From positions 1 to 60,906 of the forward strand of contig JAEEOO010000024.1 in assembly GCA_016284315.1 (NCBI GenBank): a stretch of 60,906 nucleotides of DNA, in the 5' to 3' direction. The position numbers and the translations under genes are program-made. Below are positions 10,316-20,100 of the stretch, piece after piece. Position 1 is the first letter of the stretch; each line of letters opens with the position of its first letter. A model generated the notes under the pieces. It was given only the letters and a program-made list of their open reading frames with translations. It was not told the DNA's origin and did no database searches. Source of the stretch: Lachnospiraceae bacterium. GTDB taxonomy: Bacteria; Bacillota; Clostridia; Lachnospirales; Lachnospiraceae.

Positions 10316-10446
10316 ATTAAAATTTTAACTTAGTAACTATCGCGAGTTGATGGGGGAGACGATTCTTCCCCGGATCGTGAATGTTAACGTTGCCGGAAAT
10401 TTTAGCCGGCAGCATAATCCTGAAAACATATAAGGAGGAAAAAGGC
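10316..10446 (+). promoter_or_regulatory. Hairpin-bearing gap before rplF
   Basis: Two hairpins can be drawn: GGGG/CCCC-based pairing near 10350-10371, and TGCCGG/CCGGCA near 10392-10412. There is no T-run. It could be a translational control or RNA processing site in the spc section. Confidence 0.35.
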
Positions 10447-10989
10447 ATGTCAAGAATTGGCAGAATGCCCGTTGCTATTCCCGCAGGTGTAACTGTGACA
10501 GTAGCAGAAGGAAACAAGGTTACCGTTAAGGGACCTAAGGGAACTCTTGAGAGAGTACTTCCCACAGAAATGGAAATCAAGGTTGAAGGTGCAGAAGTAG
10601 TTGTTACCAGACCTAATGACCTTAAGAGAAACAAGTCTCTTCACGGACTTACCAGAACTCTTATCAACAACATGGTAGTAGGTGTTACCGAAGGCTACGA
10701 GAAGAAGCTTGAAGTAAACGGTGTTGGTTACAGAGCTGCTAAGCAGGGAAAGAAACTTACACTTAACCTCGGTTATTCTCATCCCGTAGAGATGGAAGAT
10801 CCCGAAGGAATTGAAACTACCGTTGACGGTCAGAACATTATCTTTGTAAAGGGTATCGATAAGGAGAAGGTTGGACAGTTCGCTGCCGAGATCAGATCCA
10901 AGAGAGGACCCGAACCTTACAAGGGCAAAGGTATTAAGTATGCTGACGAGACTATCCGCCGCAAGGTTGGTAAGACCGGTAAGAAGTAA
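10447..10989 (+). CDS. rplF: 50S ribosomal protein L6
   Basis: 180 residues from the ATG at 10447 ([15 protein letters not shown]), preceded by AAGGAGG. The open frame extends upstream to 10381 but without a ribosome site. Two repeated L6 folds are seen, ending with the signature [12 protein letters not shown]. Confidence 0.97.
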   Translation: MSRIGRMPVAIPAGVTVTVAEGNKVTVKGPKGTLERVLPTEMEIKVEGAEVVVTRPNDLKRNKSLHGLTRTLINNMVVGVTEGYEKKLEVNGVGYRAAKQGKKLTLNLGYSHPVEMEDPEGIETTVDGQNIIFVKGIDKEKVGQFAAEIRSKRGPEPYKGKGIKYADETIRRKVGKTGKK

Positions 10990-11009
10990 TCGATAAGGAG
11001 AGTATGAAG

Positions 11010-11378
11010 ATGGTTAAAAAAGAATCTAGATCGGAAATTCGTGCAAAGAAGCACATGAGAATTCGTAACCGCTTCAGTGGTACTGCTGAAAGACCTCGTC
11101 TTGCAGTATTCAGAAGCAACAATCATATGTATGCTCAGATTATCGATGATACCGAAGGCAAAACACTTGTAGCCGCTTCCACCATGGAAAAGGAAGTAAA
11201 GGCAGAGCTCGATAAGACTAATAATGTCGATGCAGCAGCATATGTAGGCACCGTTATTGCAAAGCGTGCACTTGAGAAGGGAATCAAAGAGGTTGTCTTC
11301 GATAGAGGTGGTTTTATCTACCAGGGTAAGATCGCAGCATTAGCTGAGGCAGCCAGAGAAGCTGGCCTGGAATTCTAG
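11010..11378 (+). CDS. rplR: 50S ribosomal protein L18
   Basis: 5S rRNA-binding protein. Start 11010 ([15 protein letters not shown], 122 residues) is preferred to the ATG at 11004, because AAGGAG at 10995-11000 is only 3 bases from 11004 but 9 from 11010. [20 protein letters not shown] is diagnostic. Confidence 0.94.
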   Translation: MVKKESRSEIRAKKHMRIRNRFSGTAERPRLAVFRSNNHMYAQIIDDTEGKTLVAASTMEKEVKAELDKTNNVDAAAYVGTVIAKRALEKGIKEVVFDRGGFIYQGKIAALAEAAREAGLEF

Positions 11379-11396
11379 GAAAGGAAGAGGAATCAC

Positions 11397-11906
11397 ATGA
11401 AACGTACAATCGTAGATGCAAGCCAGTTGGAATTAGAAGATAAGGTTGTTACTATTAAGAGAGTTACCAAGGTTGTTAAAGGTGGTAGCAATTCTCGTTT
11501 TACCGCACTTGTTGTAGTTGGTGATAAGAATGGTCACGTTGGAGTAGGCCTTGGAAAGGCTAAGGAAGTTCCCGAAGCTATCCGTAAGGGCAAGGAAGAT
11601 GCTATCAAGCACGTTGTTGAGATCGCACTTGATGAGAACAACTCCATCACTCATGATTTCATCGGACAGTATGGTTCATCAAACGTTCTCCTTAAGAGAG
11701 CACCTGAAGGAACCGGTATCATCGCCGGCGGTCCCGCTCGTATCGTTTGTGAACTTGCAGGTATCAAGAACATCCGTACTAAGTCTCTTGGCTCTAACAA
11801 CAAGCAGAACGTTGTTCTTGCAACCCTTACCGGACTTTCTGAGCTTAAGCGCCCTGAAGAGGTAGCTAAGAAGCGTAACAAGTCCGTTGAGGAAGTTCAG
11901 GCATAA
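11397..11906 (+). CDS. rpsE: 30S ribosomal protein S5
   Basis: 169 residues. It has the dsRBD-like N-terminal domain ([20 protein letters not shown]) and the C-terminal [19 protein letters not shown] segment. S5 acts in decoding fidelity and mRNA unwinding at the entry tunnel. Confidence 0.97.
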   Translation: MKRTIVDASQLELEDKVVTIKRVTKVVKGGSNSRFTALVVVGDKNGHVGVGLGKAKEVPEAIRKGKEDAIKHVVEIALDENNSITHDFIGQYGSSNVLLKRAPEGTGIIAGGPARIVCELAGIKNIRTKSLGSNNKQNVVLATLTGLSELKRPEEVAKKRNKSVEEVQA

Positions 11907-11920
11907 GGAGGAGTAAAGAG

Positions 11921-12106
11921 ATGGCAGATAAAAAGTTAAAAGTTACTCTGACCAAGTCCCTGATCGGTCAGGTTCCTAAGAACAGAGCGATTGCAGAGTC
12001 TATGGGTCTTCGTAAGATCGGTAAGAGCGTTATTCTTCCCGACAACGATGCTACTAAGGGACAGGTTCGTCTGATCAATCACCTTGTTAAGGTTGAAGAA
12101 GTATAA
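11921..12106 (+). CDS. rpmD: 50S ribosomal protein L30
   Basis: 61 residues, the bacterial short form. [17 protein letters not shown] and [15 protein letters not shown] match the family. AAGGAGGAG precedes the ATG. Confidence 0.96.
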   Translation: MADKKLKVTLTKSLIGQVPKNRAIAESMGLRKIGKSVILPDNDATKGQVRLINHLVKVEEV

Positions 12107-12123
12107 TAGGAGGTGTTCTTACC

Positions 12124-12564
12124 ATGGAATTATCCAACTTAAGACCTGCTGATGGTTCAAAGCAGAGCGATAATTTTAGAAGAGGCCGTGGACACGGCTC
12201 AGGCAATGGCAAGACCGCAGGTAAGGGTCACAAGGGTCAGAAGGCTCGTTCTGGTGCACCCAGACCCGGATTCGAAGGCGGCCAGATGCCTTTATATAGA
12301 CGTATTCCCAAGAGAGGATTTAAGAATCGTAACACTCTTGAGATCGTTTCAATCAATGTTAGTGATCTTGAGCGTTTTGAGGCAGGAGCTACTGTTGATG
12401 TAGCAGCTCTTGTTGAGGCCGGCGTTATCAAGAACCCCAGAGACGGCGTTAAGATTCTCGGAAATGGAGAGATTAGCAAGAAGCTCGACGTTAAGGCAAA
12501 TGCATTTTCCGCATCTGCAAAGGAAAAAATCGAAGCTGCTGGCGGAAGTGCTGAGGTGATCTAA
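12124..12564 (+). CDS. rplO: 50S ribosomal protein L15
   Basis: 146 residues. The glycine- and basic-rich N-terminus ([20 protein letters not shown]) threads into 23S rRNA, with [15 protein letters not shown] after it. It is followed two bases later by secY. Confidence 0.97.
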   Translation: MELSNLRPADGSKQSDNFRRGRGHGSGNGKTAGKGHKGQKARSGAPRPGFEGGQMPLYRRIPKRGFKNRNTLEIVSINVSDLERFEAGATVDVAALVEAGVIKNPRDGVKILGNGEISKKLDVKANAFSASAKEKIEAAGGSAEVI

Positions 12565-12566
12565 TA

Positions 12567-13925
12567 ATGCTCACTACCTTGAAGAACGCATTCAAAATCA
12601 AAGAAATCCGTACAAAATTATTATTTACACTTGCTATGGTAGTTGTGATCCGTATCGGATCACAGCTTCCTGTGCCCGGTATCAATACCGGAGTGTTCAA
12701 GGCATGGTTTGAACAGCAGACCGCAGGTATTGATGGTGCAATCAGCTTCTTTGATGCTGTAACCGGTGGATCATTCCTTCAGATGTCCGTCCTTGCACTT
12801 AACATCAATCCCTACATTACATCATCAATTATCATGCAGCTCCTTACAATTGCTATTCCTAAGCTTGAGGAGATGCAGAGAGACGGTGAAGACGGAAGAA
12901 AGAAGATTGTAACCATTACAAGATTCCTTACCGTTGGTCTTGCACTTTTCCAGGCAACATTCATGGCTATCGGATTTGGACGTCAGACTGTTAATATCGA
13001 CGGTCAGATGAAAACAATCCTTCAGAGCTTTGATGCCTTCCATGTCATCACTGTAGTTGTTGCACTTACCGCAGGTAGTGCATTCCTCATGTGGATCGGT
13101 GAGCAGATCACTGAGCACGGTGTAGGAAACGGAATTTCTGTAGTACTTACTGTAAATATCATTTCCCGTTTACCTCAGGACCTTAAGAGTCTGTACGACC
13201 AGTTCGTAAAGGGAAAGGCTCCTGCAACGGCAATCCTTTATGCACTTATCATCATTGCTATTTTCATCGGAATGGTTGTTCTTGTAATCATCCTTAATGA
13301 TGCGGTGCGTTCGATTCCCGTACAGTATGCAAAGAAGATGGCAGGACGTAGAACCGTAGGAGGAGCTTCTTCAAGCATTCCTCTCAAGGTTAACACCTCA
13401 GGTGTTATTCCCATCATCTTTGCACAGTCAATCCTTACACTTCCTATCATCATTACCCAGTTTGTTGGTAATGCAAGTAGCGAGAGTGTTTGGGGAGAAA
13501 TTCTTAAGTACTTTAACTCAAATAAGTGGTGTATACCTTCAAGAACAGAATTTAAGTATACAGCCGGCTTGGTTGTTTATGTTGCGCTTGTAATCTTCTT
13601 CGCTTACTTCTATACATCAATTACCTTCAATCCTTTGATGGTATCTGATAACCTGAAGAAGCAGGGTGGATTCATCCCCGGTATTCGTCCGGGCAAGCCT
13701 ACCAGTGATTATTTGAACAAGGTTCTTAATTATATCGTATTTATCGGTGCGATCGGTCTTATCATCATTTGTGTACTTCCCTATATCTTTAGCGGAGTAT
13801 TTGGTGCGGACGTAGCTACTACCGGTACCAGTCTTATCATTATCGTAAGCGTTATAATTGAAACCGTTAAGCAGATTGAATCTATGATGCTTGTTCGTAA
13901 TTACAAAGGATTTTTAGAGAACTAA
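12567..13925 (+). CDS. secY: Protein translocase subunit SecY
   Basis: Central channel of the Sec translocon in the inner membrane, 452 residues with ten predicted helices. It has the N-terminal GSQLPVPGINT region, INPYITSSIIMQLL, the cytosolic loop with the ribosome- and SecA-contacting segment, and VSDNLKKQGGFIPGIRPGK. The length is slightly above the 430-440 norm. It is coupled to rplO. Confidence 0.97.
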   Translation: MLTTLKNAFKIKEIRTKLLFTLAMVVVIRIGSQLPVPGINTGVFKAWFEQQTAGIDGAISFFDAVTGGSFLQMSVLALNINPYITSSIIMQLLTIAIPKLEEMQRDGEDGRKKIVTITRFLTVGLALFQATFMAIGFGRQTVNIDGQMKTILQSFDAFHVITVVVALTAGSAFLMWIGEQITEHGVGNGISVVLTVNIISRLPQDLKSLYDQFVKGKAPATAILYALIIIAIFIGMVVLVIILNDAVRSIPVQYAKKMAGRRTVGGASSSIPLKVNTSGVIPIIFAQSILTLPIIITQFVGNASSESVWGEILKYFNSNKWCIPSRTEFKYTAGLVVYVALVIFFAYFYTSITFNPLMVSDNLKKQGGFIPGIRPGKPTSDYLNKVLNYIVFIGAIGLIIICVLPYIFSGVFGADVATTGTSLIIIVSVIIETVKQIESMMLVRNYKGFLEN

Positions 13926-13935
13926 GCTTATAACC

Positions 13936-13962
13936 AAAGCCACGTGTAAACAACGTGGCTTT
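13936..13962 (+). promoter_or_regulatory. Hairpin after secY without a T-run
   Basis: AAAGCCACGT (13936-13945) pairs perfectly with ACGTGGCTTT (13953-13962) across a 7-base loop. Only three Ts follow before GCG, so it is probably a pause, partial attenuator or processing site rather than a full terminator, in keeping with adk and map being downstream in the same operon. Confidence 0.5.
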
Positions 13963-13995
13963 GCGTGGTATTAAGAATTAAGGAGGTTTTGGGTA

Positions 13996-14637
13996 ATGAA
14001 AATTATTATGTTGGGCGCCCCCGGAGCGGGCAAGGGTACACAGGCTAAGATGATCGCCGACAAATATGGAATTCCCCATGTTTCTACCGGAGATATCTTC
14101 AGAGCCAACATCAAGAATGGTACCGAGCTCGGCAAAGAAGCTAAGAAGTACATGGATCAGGGACTTTTGGTTCCCGATGAGCTCACTGTTAAGATCCTTC
14201 TTGACAGAGTAGCTCAGGATGATTGCAAGAACGGATATGTTCTTGACGGATTCCCCCGTACAATTCCTCAGGCTGAAGTGCTTGACGAGGCACTTACAAA
14301 ACTCGGCGAGAAGATTGATTATGCTGTAAATGTAGATGTTCCCGATGAGAACATCGTAAAGAGAATGTCAGGAAGACGCGCTTGCCTTAAGTGCGGAGCA
14401 ACCTATCACATCGAGCACATTCCCCCCAAGAAGGAAGGAATCTGCGATACCTGTGGCAGCGAGCTTGTACTCAGAGATGACGATAAGCCTGAGACAGTTC
14501 TCAACAGATTAAAGGTATATCACGATCAGACTCAGCCTCTTATCGATTTCTACACAGCCAAGGGTGTACTTAAGACTGTAGACGGAACAGTTGACATGAA
14601 GGATGTATTTAATGCTATCGTAGCAATTTTAGGCTGA
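13996..14637 (+). CDS. adk: Adenylate kinase
   Basis: Converts ATP + AMP to 2 ADP in the cytoplasm. 213 residues: P-loop GAPGAGKG (7-14), LDGFPRT NMP-binding motif, and a zinc-bearing LID with Cys130, Cys133, Cys150 and Cys153, the Gram-positive long type. AAGGAGG precedes the ATG. The secY-adk-map-infA order is standard. Confidence 0.97.
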   Translation: MKIIMLGAPGAGKGTQAKMIADKYGIPHVSTGDIFRANIKNGTELGKEAKKYMDQGLLVPDELTVKILLDRVAQDDCKNGYVLDGFPRTIPQAEVLDEALTKLGEKIDYAVNVDVPDENIVKRMSGRRACLKCGATYHIEHIPPKKEGICDTCGSELVLRDDDKPETVLNRLKVYHDQTQPLIDFYTAKGVLKTVDGTVDMKDVFNAIVAILG

Positions 14638-14639
14638 TA

Positions 14640-15398
14640 ATGATAACGATAAAGAGTGAAGAAGAAATTGCATTAATGAGAGAGTCTTGCAGAAGACTCG
14701 CCATATTGCATAAAGAACTTGCCGAATTTCTTCGTCCCGGTATTTCCACATTAGATGTGGATACCTTCGGCGAATCGCTTATCAGAAAGTTGGGCGGGAT
14801 ACCGAACTTTAAGAACTACCACGGCTATCCCGCATCCATCTGTGTTTCCCTTAACGACGAAGTCGTTCATGGAATACCGAGAGCGGATCGCATCATCAAG
14901 GACGGCGACATCGTGAGTCTTGATTGCGGACTGATATATAAAGGATATCATTCAGATGCAGCAAGAACTCATGCCGTCGGAGATGTGTCTCCCGAAGTAA
15001 GAGAGCTTATCGCGGCTACCGAGAAAAGCTTCTGGGACGGAATAAAAATGGCGAAAGCCGGCAATCATCTCTATGACATATCAAATGGCATAGCGGAAAG
15101 TCTTTTGGAAGGCGGATACGGAATAGTGAGAGACCTTACCGGTCACGGGATCGGAACAAGTCTTCACGAAGATCCGTCGATCCCCAACTTCGAAATGAGC
15201 AGAAGAGGACCGAAGCTTAAAGCAGGTATGACACTTGCCATAGAGCCGATGGTCAATCTCGGAGGCGACGATGTTGAGTTCCTTGATGATGATTGGACGG
15301 TTGTAACGGCTGACGGATCTTGGTCAGCTCACTATGAAAACACGGTATTGATTACGGACGGAGAGCCGGAAGTGCTCACGCTCGAAGTCGAATCCTAA
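14640..15398 (+). CDS. map: Methionine aminopeptidase, type I
   Basis: Removes the initiator methionine from nascent proteins. 252 residues. The five metal ligands are visible as Asp95, Asp106, His169, Glu202 and Glu233 (LDCG, HSDAAR, GHGIG, AIEP, HYENT). It starts two bases after the adk stop, without a strong ribosome site, so coupling is likely. Confidence 0.96.
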   Translation: MITIKSEEEIALMRESCRRLAILHKELAEFLRPGISTLDVDTFGESLIRKLGGIPNFKNYHGYPASICVSLNDEVVHGIPRADRIIKDGDIVSLDCGLIYKGYHSDAARTHAVGDVSPEVRELIAATEKSFWDGIKMAKAGNHLYDISNGIAESLLEGGYGIVRDLTGHGIGTSLHEDPSIPNFEMSRRGPKLKAGMTLAIEPMVNLGGDDVEFLDDDWTVVTADGSWSAHYENTVLITDGEPEVLTLEVES

Positions 15399-15412
15399 GA
15401 GGTTATGAAAAA

Positions 15413-15631
15413 ATGTCGAAAAGTGATGTAATTGAAATCGAGGGAGTTGTTGTTGAAAAACTTCCCAACACAATGTTTAAGGTTGAACTCGAGAACGGAC
15501 ATCAGGTTCTCGCAACCATCAGCGGAAAGCTCCGCCAGAATTTCATCAGAATCCTTCCCGGCGATAAGGTTACCATGGAACTTTCTCCTTATGACCTTAC
15601 AAAAGGAAGAATCATCTGGAGAGATAAGTAA
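15413..15631 (+). CDS. infA: Translation initiation factor IF-1
   Basis: 72-residue S1/OB-fold factor that binds the 30S A site. [20 protein letters not shown] and [14 protein letters not shown] are near-universal IF-1 sequences. Confidence 0.97.
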   Translation: MSKSDVIEIEGVVVEKLPNTMFKVELENGHQVLATISGKLRQNFIRILPGDKVTMELSPYDLTKGRIIWRDK

Positions 15632-15646
15632 GTTACAAAAAAGTGC

Positions 15647-15675
15647 TTGCATTATTGTTTGCACTGTGATAATAT
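15647..15675 (+). promoter_or_regulatory. Internal promoter before rpmJ
   Basis: TTGCAT (15647-15652) and TAATAT (15670-15675) with a 17-base spacer lie immediately after infA. It would give extra transcription of rpmJ-rpsM-rpsK-rpsD-rpoA-rplQ, the alpha-operon part. Confidence 0.65.
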
Positions 15676-15709
15676 GTTAAACGGTCTTTTTTGAAAGGAG
15701 GGCTTTGAG

Positions 15710-15823
15710 ATGAAGGTTAGAAGTTCAGTAAAACCGATTTGCGAAAAATGCAAAGTCATCAAGAGAAAAGGACGCATTATGATCATCTGCGAGAATCCGA
15801 AACACAAGCAGAGACAGGGATAA
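15710..15823 (+). CDS. rpmJ: 50S ribosomal protein L36
   Basis: 37-residue zinc protein: [20 protein letters not shown] and so on, with ligands Cys11, Cys14, Cys27 and His32. GAAAGGAGG precedes the ATG. This is the usual position between infA and rpsM. Confidence 0.96.
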   Translation: MKVRSSVKPICEKCKVIKRKGRIMIICENPKHKQRQG

Positions 15824-15999
15824 TCTTACACCTCGGGAGTGATAAAGACTTCCGAATTCTGTAAGTTACTTCCTGATACCTTTCTATTTATATAGTAGGA
15901 AAGGATAGATCGGATATAGCGTCCGATTGGGCGAAAGCCTCAATCATCTAGTAACCGCATGAAAATCATGCAAATGTAACAAATGGAGGAAAAATCAAA
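15824..15999 (+). promoter_or_regulatory. Structured gap before rpsM
   Basis: There is no gene here. Several hairpins can be drawn: ATCGGA/TCCGAT (near 15911-15929), a TTGGGC-GAAA-GCCTCAA stem (near 15928-15945) and GCATGA/TCATGC (near 15958-15972). The last sits 15 bases before the rpsM ribosome site and could modulate initiation; no regulator is known from the sequence. Confidence 0.4.
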
Positions 16000-16371
16000 A
16001 TGGCTCGTATCGAAGGTGTAGATTTACCCAGAGAGAAAAGAATCGAGATCGGTCTTACCTACATTTATGGTATTGGAAGAGCTACCGCAAGCAGAATCCT
16101 TGCTGAGTGTGGCGTAAATCCCGATACCAGAGTAAGAGATATCACCGATGACGAAGTAAAGAAGATTACCGAAGCAATCGACAAACTTGGAGTAATGGTA
16201 GAAGGTGACCTCAGAAGAGAGATCGCTTTGAACATCAAGACTCTTCAGGAGATCGGATGCTATCGTGGAATCCGCCACAGAAAGGGACTTCCCGTTCGTG
16301 GACAGAACACCAAGAACAACGCTCGTACCCGTAAGGGACCCAAGCGTACCGTTGCTAATAAGAAGAAGTAA
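16000..16371 (+). CDS. rpsM: 30S ribosomal protein S13
   Basis: 123 residues, starting [20 protein letters not shown], with the helix-turn-helix-like [13 protein letters not shown] and the basic tail [18 protein letters not shown]13 contacts tRNA and the large subunit from the 30S head. Confidence 0.97.
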   Translation: MARIEGVDLPREKRIEIGLTYIYGIGRATASRILAECGVNPDTRVRDITDDEVKKITEAIDKLGVMVEGDLRREIALNIKTLQEIGCYRGIRHRKGLPVRGQNTKNNARTRKGPKRTVANKKK

Positions 16372-16486
16372 TTTTCTTCTTATTAGAAACTTTTTATGTA
16401 ACAATTAATTAAACGGTGCCGGTGAAATTTACATGGCACAGAAAATCGAAAAGCGGTGAACCCGCTGGAAAGTAGGTTAGTTTAAA

Positions 16487-16888
16487 ATGGCAACTAAGAC
16501 AGCAGCAGCTAAAAAGGCTACAAAAAAGCGCGTTAAAAAGAACGTTGAGCATGGCCAGGCACATATCCAGGCTTCATTCAACAACACTATCGTAACTCTT
16601 ACCGATGCTGAAGGAAACGCTCTCAGCTGGGCAAGTGCAGGCGGACTTGGATTCAGAGGATCAAGAAAGTCTACCCCTTATGCAGCACAGGTTGCAGCAG
16701 AGACTGCTACCAAGGCAGCTATCATTCACGGTCTCAAGACTGTTGATGTATTTGTAAAGGGACCCGGTTCAGGACGTGAAGCAGCTATCCGTGCTCTTGC
16801 AGCAGCAGGACTTCAGGTTCTTTCCATTAAGGATGTAACCCCCGTTCCTCACAACGGATGCAGACCTCCTAAGCGTCGTCGCGTTTAA
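16487..16888 (+). CDS. rpsK: 30S ribosomal protein S11
   Basis: 133 residues. It has [19 protein letters not shown] and the C-terminal [18 protein letters not shown]. The Shine-Dalgarno sequence is weak (AGTAGG), while a small AGCGG/CCGCT-type hairpin lies just upstream, so translation may depend on structure or coupling. Confidence 0.96.
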   Translation: MATKTAAAKKATKKRVKKNVEHGQAHIQASFNNTIVTLTDAEGNALSWASAGGLGFRGSRKSTPYAAQVAAETATKAAIIHGLKTVDVFVKGPGSGREAAIRALAAAGLQVLSIKDVTPVPHNGCRPPKRRRV

Positions 16889-16901
16889 TCTTATTTTGTT
16901 A

Positions 16902-16931
16902 ATAAACATCGTCGCATTTATATATGGGACG
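16902..16931 (+). promoter_or_regulatory. Hairpin between rpsK and rpsD
   Basis: An AACATCGTC/GACGATGTT inverted repeat lies in the 111-base gap before rpsD, with a second CACCAT/ATGGTG pair nearer the gene. S4 is a known autoregulator of alpha operons in some bacteria, which makes this a candidate control region; that is inference. Confidence 0.4.
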
Positions 16932-16999
16932 ATGTTGGTAATTATTGGATGAAGACACCATTATGGTGCTGTAAACAATCATGAAAGGAAATAATTAAA

Positions 17000-17593
17000 A
17001 TGGCAGTTAATCGTACCCCCGTCCTTAAGAGATGCAGAGCTCTTGGTATTGAGCCCTCAGTTTTAGGATATGACAAGAAGTCTAACAGACAGCCCCACAA
17101 CGCCGGAAGAAAGGTATCTGAGTATGGTCTTCAGCTCCGCGAGAAGCAGAAGGCAAAGTTCATTTACGGCGTACTTGAGAAGCCTTTCCGTAACTACTAC
17201 GACAAGGCTGATATGATGAAGGGAATGACCGGTGAAAACCTTATGGTTCTCCTTGAGTCAAGACTTGACAACGTAGTATTCCGTATGGGATTTGCAAGAA
17301 CCCGTAAGGAAGCTAGACAGGTTGTTGGACACAAGCATGTTCTTGTTAACGGCAAGCAGGTAAATGTTCCTTCATATCTTGTTAAGGCAGGAGATGTTAT
17401 AGAAATCAGAGAGAAGTCAAAGTCTCTTAACCGTTATAAGGCAATTGTTGAGGTTACCGGTGGAAGACTTACTCCCGATTGGATGGACGTTGATATCGAC
17501 GGACTTAAGGGAACCATTAAGAATCTCCCCACCAGAGAGCAGATCGATGTTCCTGTAGACGAGATGCTTATCGTCGAGTTGTACTCTAAATAA
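17000..17593 (+). CDS. rpsD: 30S ribosomal protein S4
   Basis: 197 residues. The N-terminus [19 protein letters not shown] lacks the four-cysteine zinc motif (a C- form), and the S4 RNA-binding domain is at about residues 89-150 ([20 protein letters not shown]). S4 nucleates 30S assembly. Confidence 0.96.
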   Translation: MAVNRTPVLKRCRALGIEPSVLGYDKKSNRQPHNAGRKVSEYGLQLREKQKAKFIYGVLEKPFRNYYDKADMMKGMTGENLMVLLESRLDNVVFRMGFARTRKEARQVVGHKHVLVNGKQVNVPSYLVKAGDVIEIREKSKSLNRYKAIVEVTGGRLTPDWMDVDIDGLKGTIKNLPTREQIDVPVDEMLIVELYSK

Positions 17594-17656
17594 TAGTTTA
17601 GTTGTTTTTATAAATGCAACTTGTTCACGATTTGTTCCCATAAGGAGGGTATTAGC

Positions 17657-18613
17657 GTGTTTGATTTTGAAAGACCCAATATTGAGATTGTGGAAATTTC
17701 GGAAGATAAGAAGTATGGCAAATTTGTAATCAAGCCCCTTGAGAGAGGCTATGGTATTACTCTTGGTAATTCTCTTCGCAGAATTATGCTCTCTTCACTC
17801 CCCGGAGCAGCTGTAAGCCAGGTTAAGATCGATGGCGTTCAGCACGAGTTTTCTACTATTCCGGATGTTAAGGAAGATGTTACTGAGATCATCATGAACA
17901 TCAAGAGCATCGCTATCAGAAACAATTCTGAGAGCCAGGAGCCTGTTACCATCACTATTGATTACGAAGGAGAAGGTGTTGTAACAGCTGCAGATATTCA
18001 GCACGATGCTGATATCGAGATCCTTAATCCCGAACAGCCCATCGCTACACTTTGCGGTAAGCACGCAAAGCTTTACATTGAGATGACTGTTACCTCAGGA
18101 AGAGGATATGTAAGCTCAGACAAGAACAAGAACGAGAACACTTCAATCGGTGTTATCTCTATCGACTCCATCTACACTCCCGTTGAGCGTGTAAATGTTT
18201 CAGTAGAGAATACCCGTGTTGGTCAGAGCACTGACTTCGATAAACTCACAATTGACGTTTATACCAACGGTGCGCTTGCTCCCGATGAGGCAGTCAGCCT
18301 TGCAGCTAAAGTGCTTTCAGAGCACCTCAGCCTCTTCATCAACCTTTCAGAGAGCGCTCAGAACGCTTCCTTCATGCAGGAGCTTCCTGAGAACAACTCA
18401 GACAAGGTTATCGAGATGAGCATTGAAGAGCTTGAGCTTTCAGTTCGTTCTTTCAACTGCTTAAAGAGAGCAAACATCAACACTGTTCGTGAGCTCTGCG
18501 AGAAGACTCCCGATGAGATGATCAAGGTTCGTAACCTTGGCAGAAAGTCTCTTGAAGAAGTTCTTCAGAAGCTCAGCGACCTCGGCCTTTCACTCAAGAA
18601 TGCTGAGGAATAA
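17657..18613 (+). CDS. rpoA: RNA polymerase alpha subunit
   Basis: The start is the GTG at 17657, preceded by AAGGAGGG at 17642-17649; an upstream in-frame ATG at 17621 lacks a ribosome site. That gives 318 residues: alpha-NTD (dimerisation; [20 protein letters not shown]) and alpha-CTD (about 245-318; [30 protein letters not shown]), which binds UP elements and activators. Confidence 0.97.
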   Translation: MFDFERPNIEIVEISEDKKYGKFVIKPLERGYGITLGNSLRRIMLSSLPGAAVSQVKIDGVQHEFSTIPDVKEDVTEIIMNIKSIAIRNNSESQEPVTITIDYEGEGVVTAADIQHDADIEILNPEQPIATLCGKHAKLYIEMTVTSGRGYVSSDKNKNENTSIGVISIDSIYTPVERVNVSVENTRVGQSTDFDKLTIDVYTNGALAPDEAVSLAAKVLSEHLSLFINLSESAQNASFMQELPENNSDKVIEMSIEELELSVRSFNCLKRANINTVRELCEKTPDEMIKVRNLGRKSLEEVLQKLSDLGLSLKNAEE

Positions 18614-18640
18614 TTAATCAAGTAACACATATTGTGCTTT

Positions 18641-18678
18641 CGCAAAGGGTAATTCCAAAGAGTTCCTTTGCGAAATCC
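18641..18678 (+). promoter_or_regulatory. Long inverted repeat before rplQ
   Basis: TTTCGCAAAGG and CCTTTGCGAAA form a perfect 11-bp stem around a 16-base loop in the rpoA-rplQ gap. No T-run follows. It may be a processing or control hairpin. Confidence 0.5.
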
Positions 18679-18755
18679 ATATATGGCAATAAACAACATT
18701 CGGTAAGTAAGTCCAAAGAGCGTGGCCGGATGTACCATGTAAAGGAGAATTTAAA

Positions 18756-19364
18756 ATGGCTAAGTACAGAAAGCTTGGAAGAACCTCTTCACAGAGAAAG
18801 GCTCTTCTTAGAAACCAGGTTACCGCACTTATCAACAATGGTAAGATCGTTACCACCGAGGCTAAGGCTAAGGAAGTAAAGAAGATCGCTGAAGGTCTTA
18901 TCGCACTTGCAGTTAAAGAGAAGGATAACTTCGAGACCGTTAAGGTTACCGCTAAGGTTGCTCGCAAGGATAAGGACGGAAAGCGCGTAAAGCAGATCGT
19001 TGACAAGAATGATCACTCAAAAGTTCTTGCTGAGTCACATCGTGACAAGGACGGCAAGATCGTTCGCGTTGAGAACGGCGTAACCGTTACCGTATACGAT
19101 GAGGTAGAGAAGGAGATTAAGAAGGATATGCCTTCAAGACTTCACGCTCGTCGTCAGATGCTCAAGGTTCTTTACCCTGTAACTGAGGTTCCTACCGAAG
19201 CTAAGGGAAGAAAGAAGAACACCAAGGAAGTTGATCTTGTAGAGAAGCTTTTCGATGAGATCGCTCCTAAGTATGCTAACCGCAATGGTGGTTACACCAG
19301 AATCATCAAGATCGGCCAGAGAAAGGGCGATGCAGCTCTTGAGGTAGTTCTTGAGCTCGTTTAA
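18756..19364 (+). CDS. rplQ: 50S ribosomal protein L17 with internal insertion
   Basis: The N-terminus ([20 protein letters not shown]) and C-terminus ([20 protein letters not shown]) are standard L17, but the protein has 202 residues against about 120 in Bacillus. The extra sequence is a block of about 70 residues (roughly 54-127), rich in DKDGK-type turns and placed before the conserved SRLHARRQ segment. Longer L17 forms are known in Clostridia; what the insertion contacts is unknown. It is the last gene of the superoperon. Confidence 0.95.
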   Translation: MAKYRKLGRTSSQRKALLRNQVTALINNGKIVTTEAKAKEVKKIAEGLIALAVKEKDNFETVKVTAKVARKDKDGKRVKQIVDKNDHSKVLAESHRDKDGKIVRVENGVTVTVYDEVEKEIKKDMPSRLHARRQMLKVLYPVTEVPTEAKGRKKNTKEVDLVEKLFDEIAPKYANRNGGYTRIIKIGQRKGDAALEVVLELV

Positions 19365-19382
19365 TTCATATTAAACATTTCA

Positions 19383-19413
19383 AACCGAGTTGAGAGATCA
19401 ACTCGGTTTTTTT
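19383..19413 (+). terminator. Intrinsic terminator of the ribosomal superoperon
   Basis: AACCGAGTTGA pairs perfectly with TCAACTCGGTT around a GAGA loop, followed by a continuous T-run to 19413. Confidence 0.92.
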
Positions 19414-19464
19414 ATGTCCCGTTTTCTCTATGATTGGATATATAAAATTAATAAAAGCTGGCTC

Positions 19465-19500
19465 TTTACTTAAAACCTAGAAAATGTTAGATTTTAGTGT
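19465..19500 (+). promoter_or_regulatory. Possible promoter placing the start site on the ATG (leaderless)
   Basis: TTTACT (19465-19470) and TAGATT (19488-19493) with a 17-base spacer are modest matches. The -10 box ends 7 bases before the ATG at 19501 and no Shine-Dalgarno sequence exists there, so a leaderless transcript is plausible. Confidence 0.4.
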
Positions 19501-20100
19501 ATGGGTAATAAATACGATTGGAAAAAATTAATACAGATGGTGGCTGTTATCGGTGCGTTATGCCTGATAGTAGGTATAATGACAAGGGTAATGCAGAAGA
19601 GCCAGACCAGCCTTAATGATTACGCCAAGAAGAATCCTGAGATAGCTTACGCTACACCTGAGGAAGATGAGGACGGCGATACAAAAAGCGATGAGGTAGG
19701 TTCGGACTTGGATAAAGACGGGAAGGAATCTAAGACCGATAAGGATTCAAATACCGGAAAGGATTCCAAGTCTGATAAGGATTCAAGGAATTCTACAGAG
19801 ATAACAGCTCAGGAAATATATGATAATTTTTATTACACCGATGAAACCGATGGTTATAAGTTTCATTTGATGTATTATACTTCAAAGCATGAATTAAGCA
19901 CTGCGGAACTTGAACTTAATGTAGAGGATCCGGAGGAGACTCTTACACTTTTTTATGATCTCTTTAAAGCAGAGCATGAGTTCAGTTCCATAAGCGATCT
20001 TCAGAAGTTTGCAGACAAGCTGGCAGTGCCTGTAGATGAAAATCAGTCTGAAGATGAAGTAACCGATACTGAGTATGCTGAGTCATCCGGAGATAAATAA
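19501..20100 (+). CDS. Membrane-anchored protein of unknown function upstream of ecfA1
   Basis: I do not recognise this family. It has 199 residues: a short basic N-terminus, one membrane helix at about 13-33 ([15 protein letters not shown]), a repetitive hydrophilic linker of Asp, Lys and Ser at about 56-100 ([16 protein letters not shown]), and a compact acidic C-terminal part (about 103-199) predicted outside the membrane. The stop overlaps the ecfA1 start by one base, so it is the first gene of the ECF operon. That position suggests an envelope accessory role linked to vitamin uptake, but function is unknown. Confidence 0.75.
   Translation: MGNKYDWKKLIQMVAVIGALCLIVGIMTRVMQKSQTSLNDYAKKNPEIAYATPEEDEDGDTKSDEVGSDLDKDGKESKTDKDSNTGKDSKSDKDSRNSTEITAQEIYDNFYYTDETDGYKFHLMYYTSKHELSTAELELNVEDPEETLTLFYDLFKAEHEFSSISDLQKFADKLAVPVDENQSEDEVTDTEYAESSGDK

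Noticed and set aside
10381-10446. Longer N-terminus for L6
   Set aside because: The extension is not L6-like and the AAGGAGG site directly precedes the ATG at 10447.
13936-13962. Hairpin after secY considered as the end of the spc operon
   Set aside because: There is no T-run and adk starts 34 bases later with a strong ribosome site, so full termination is unlikely.
17621-17656. ATG start for rpoA twelve codons upstream
   Set aside because: No ribosome site; the GTG at 17657 follows AAGGAGGG and gives the standard alpha N-terminus.
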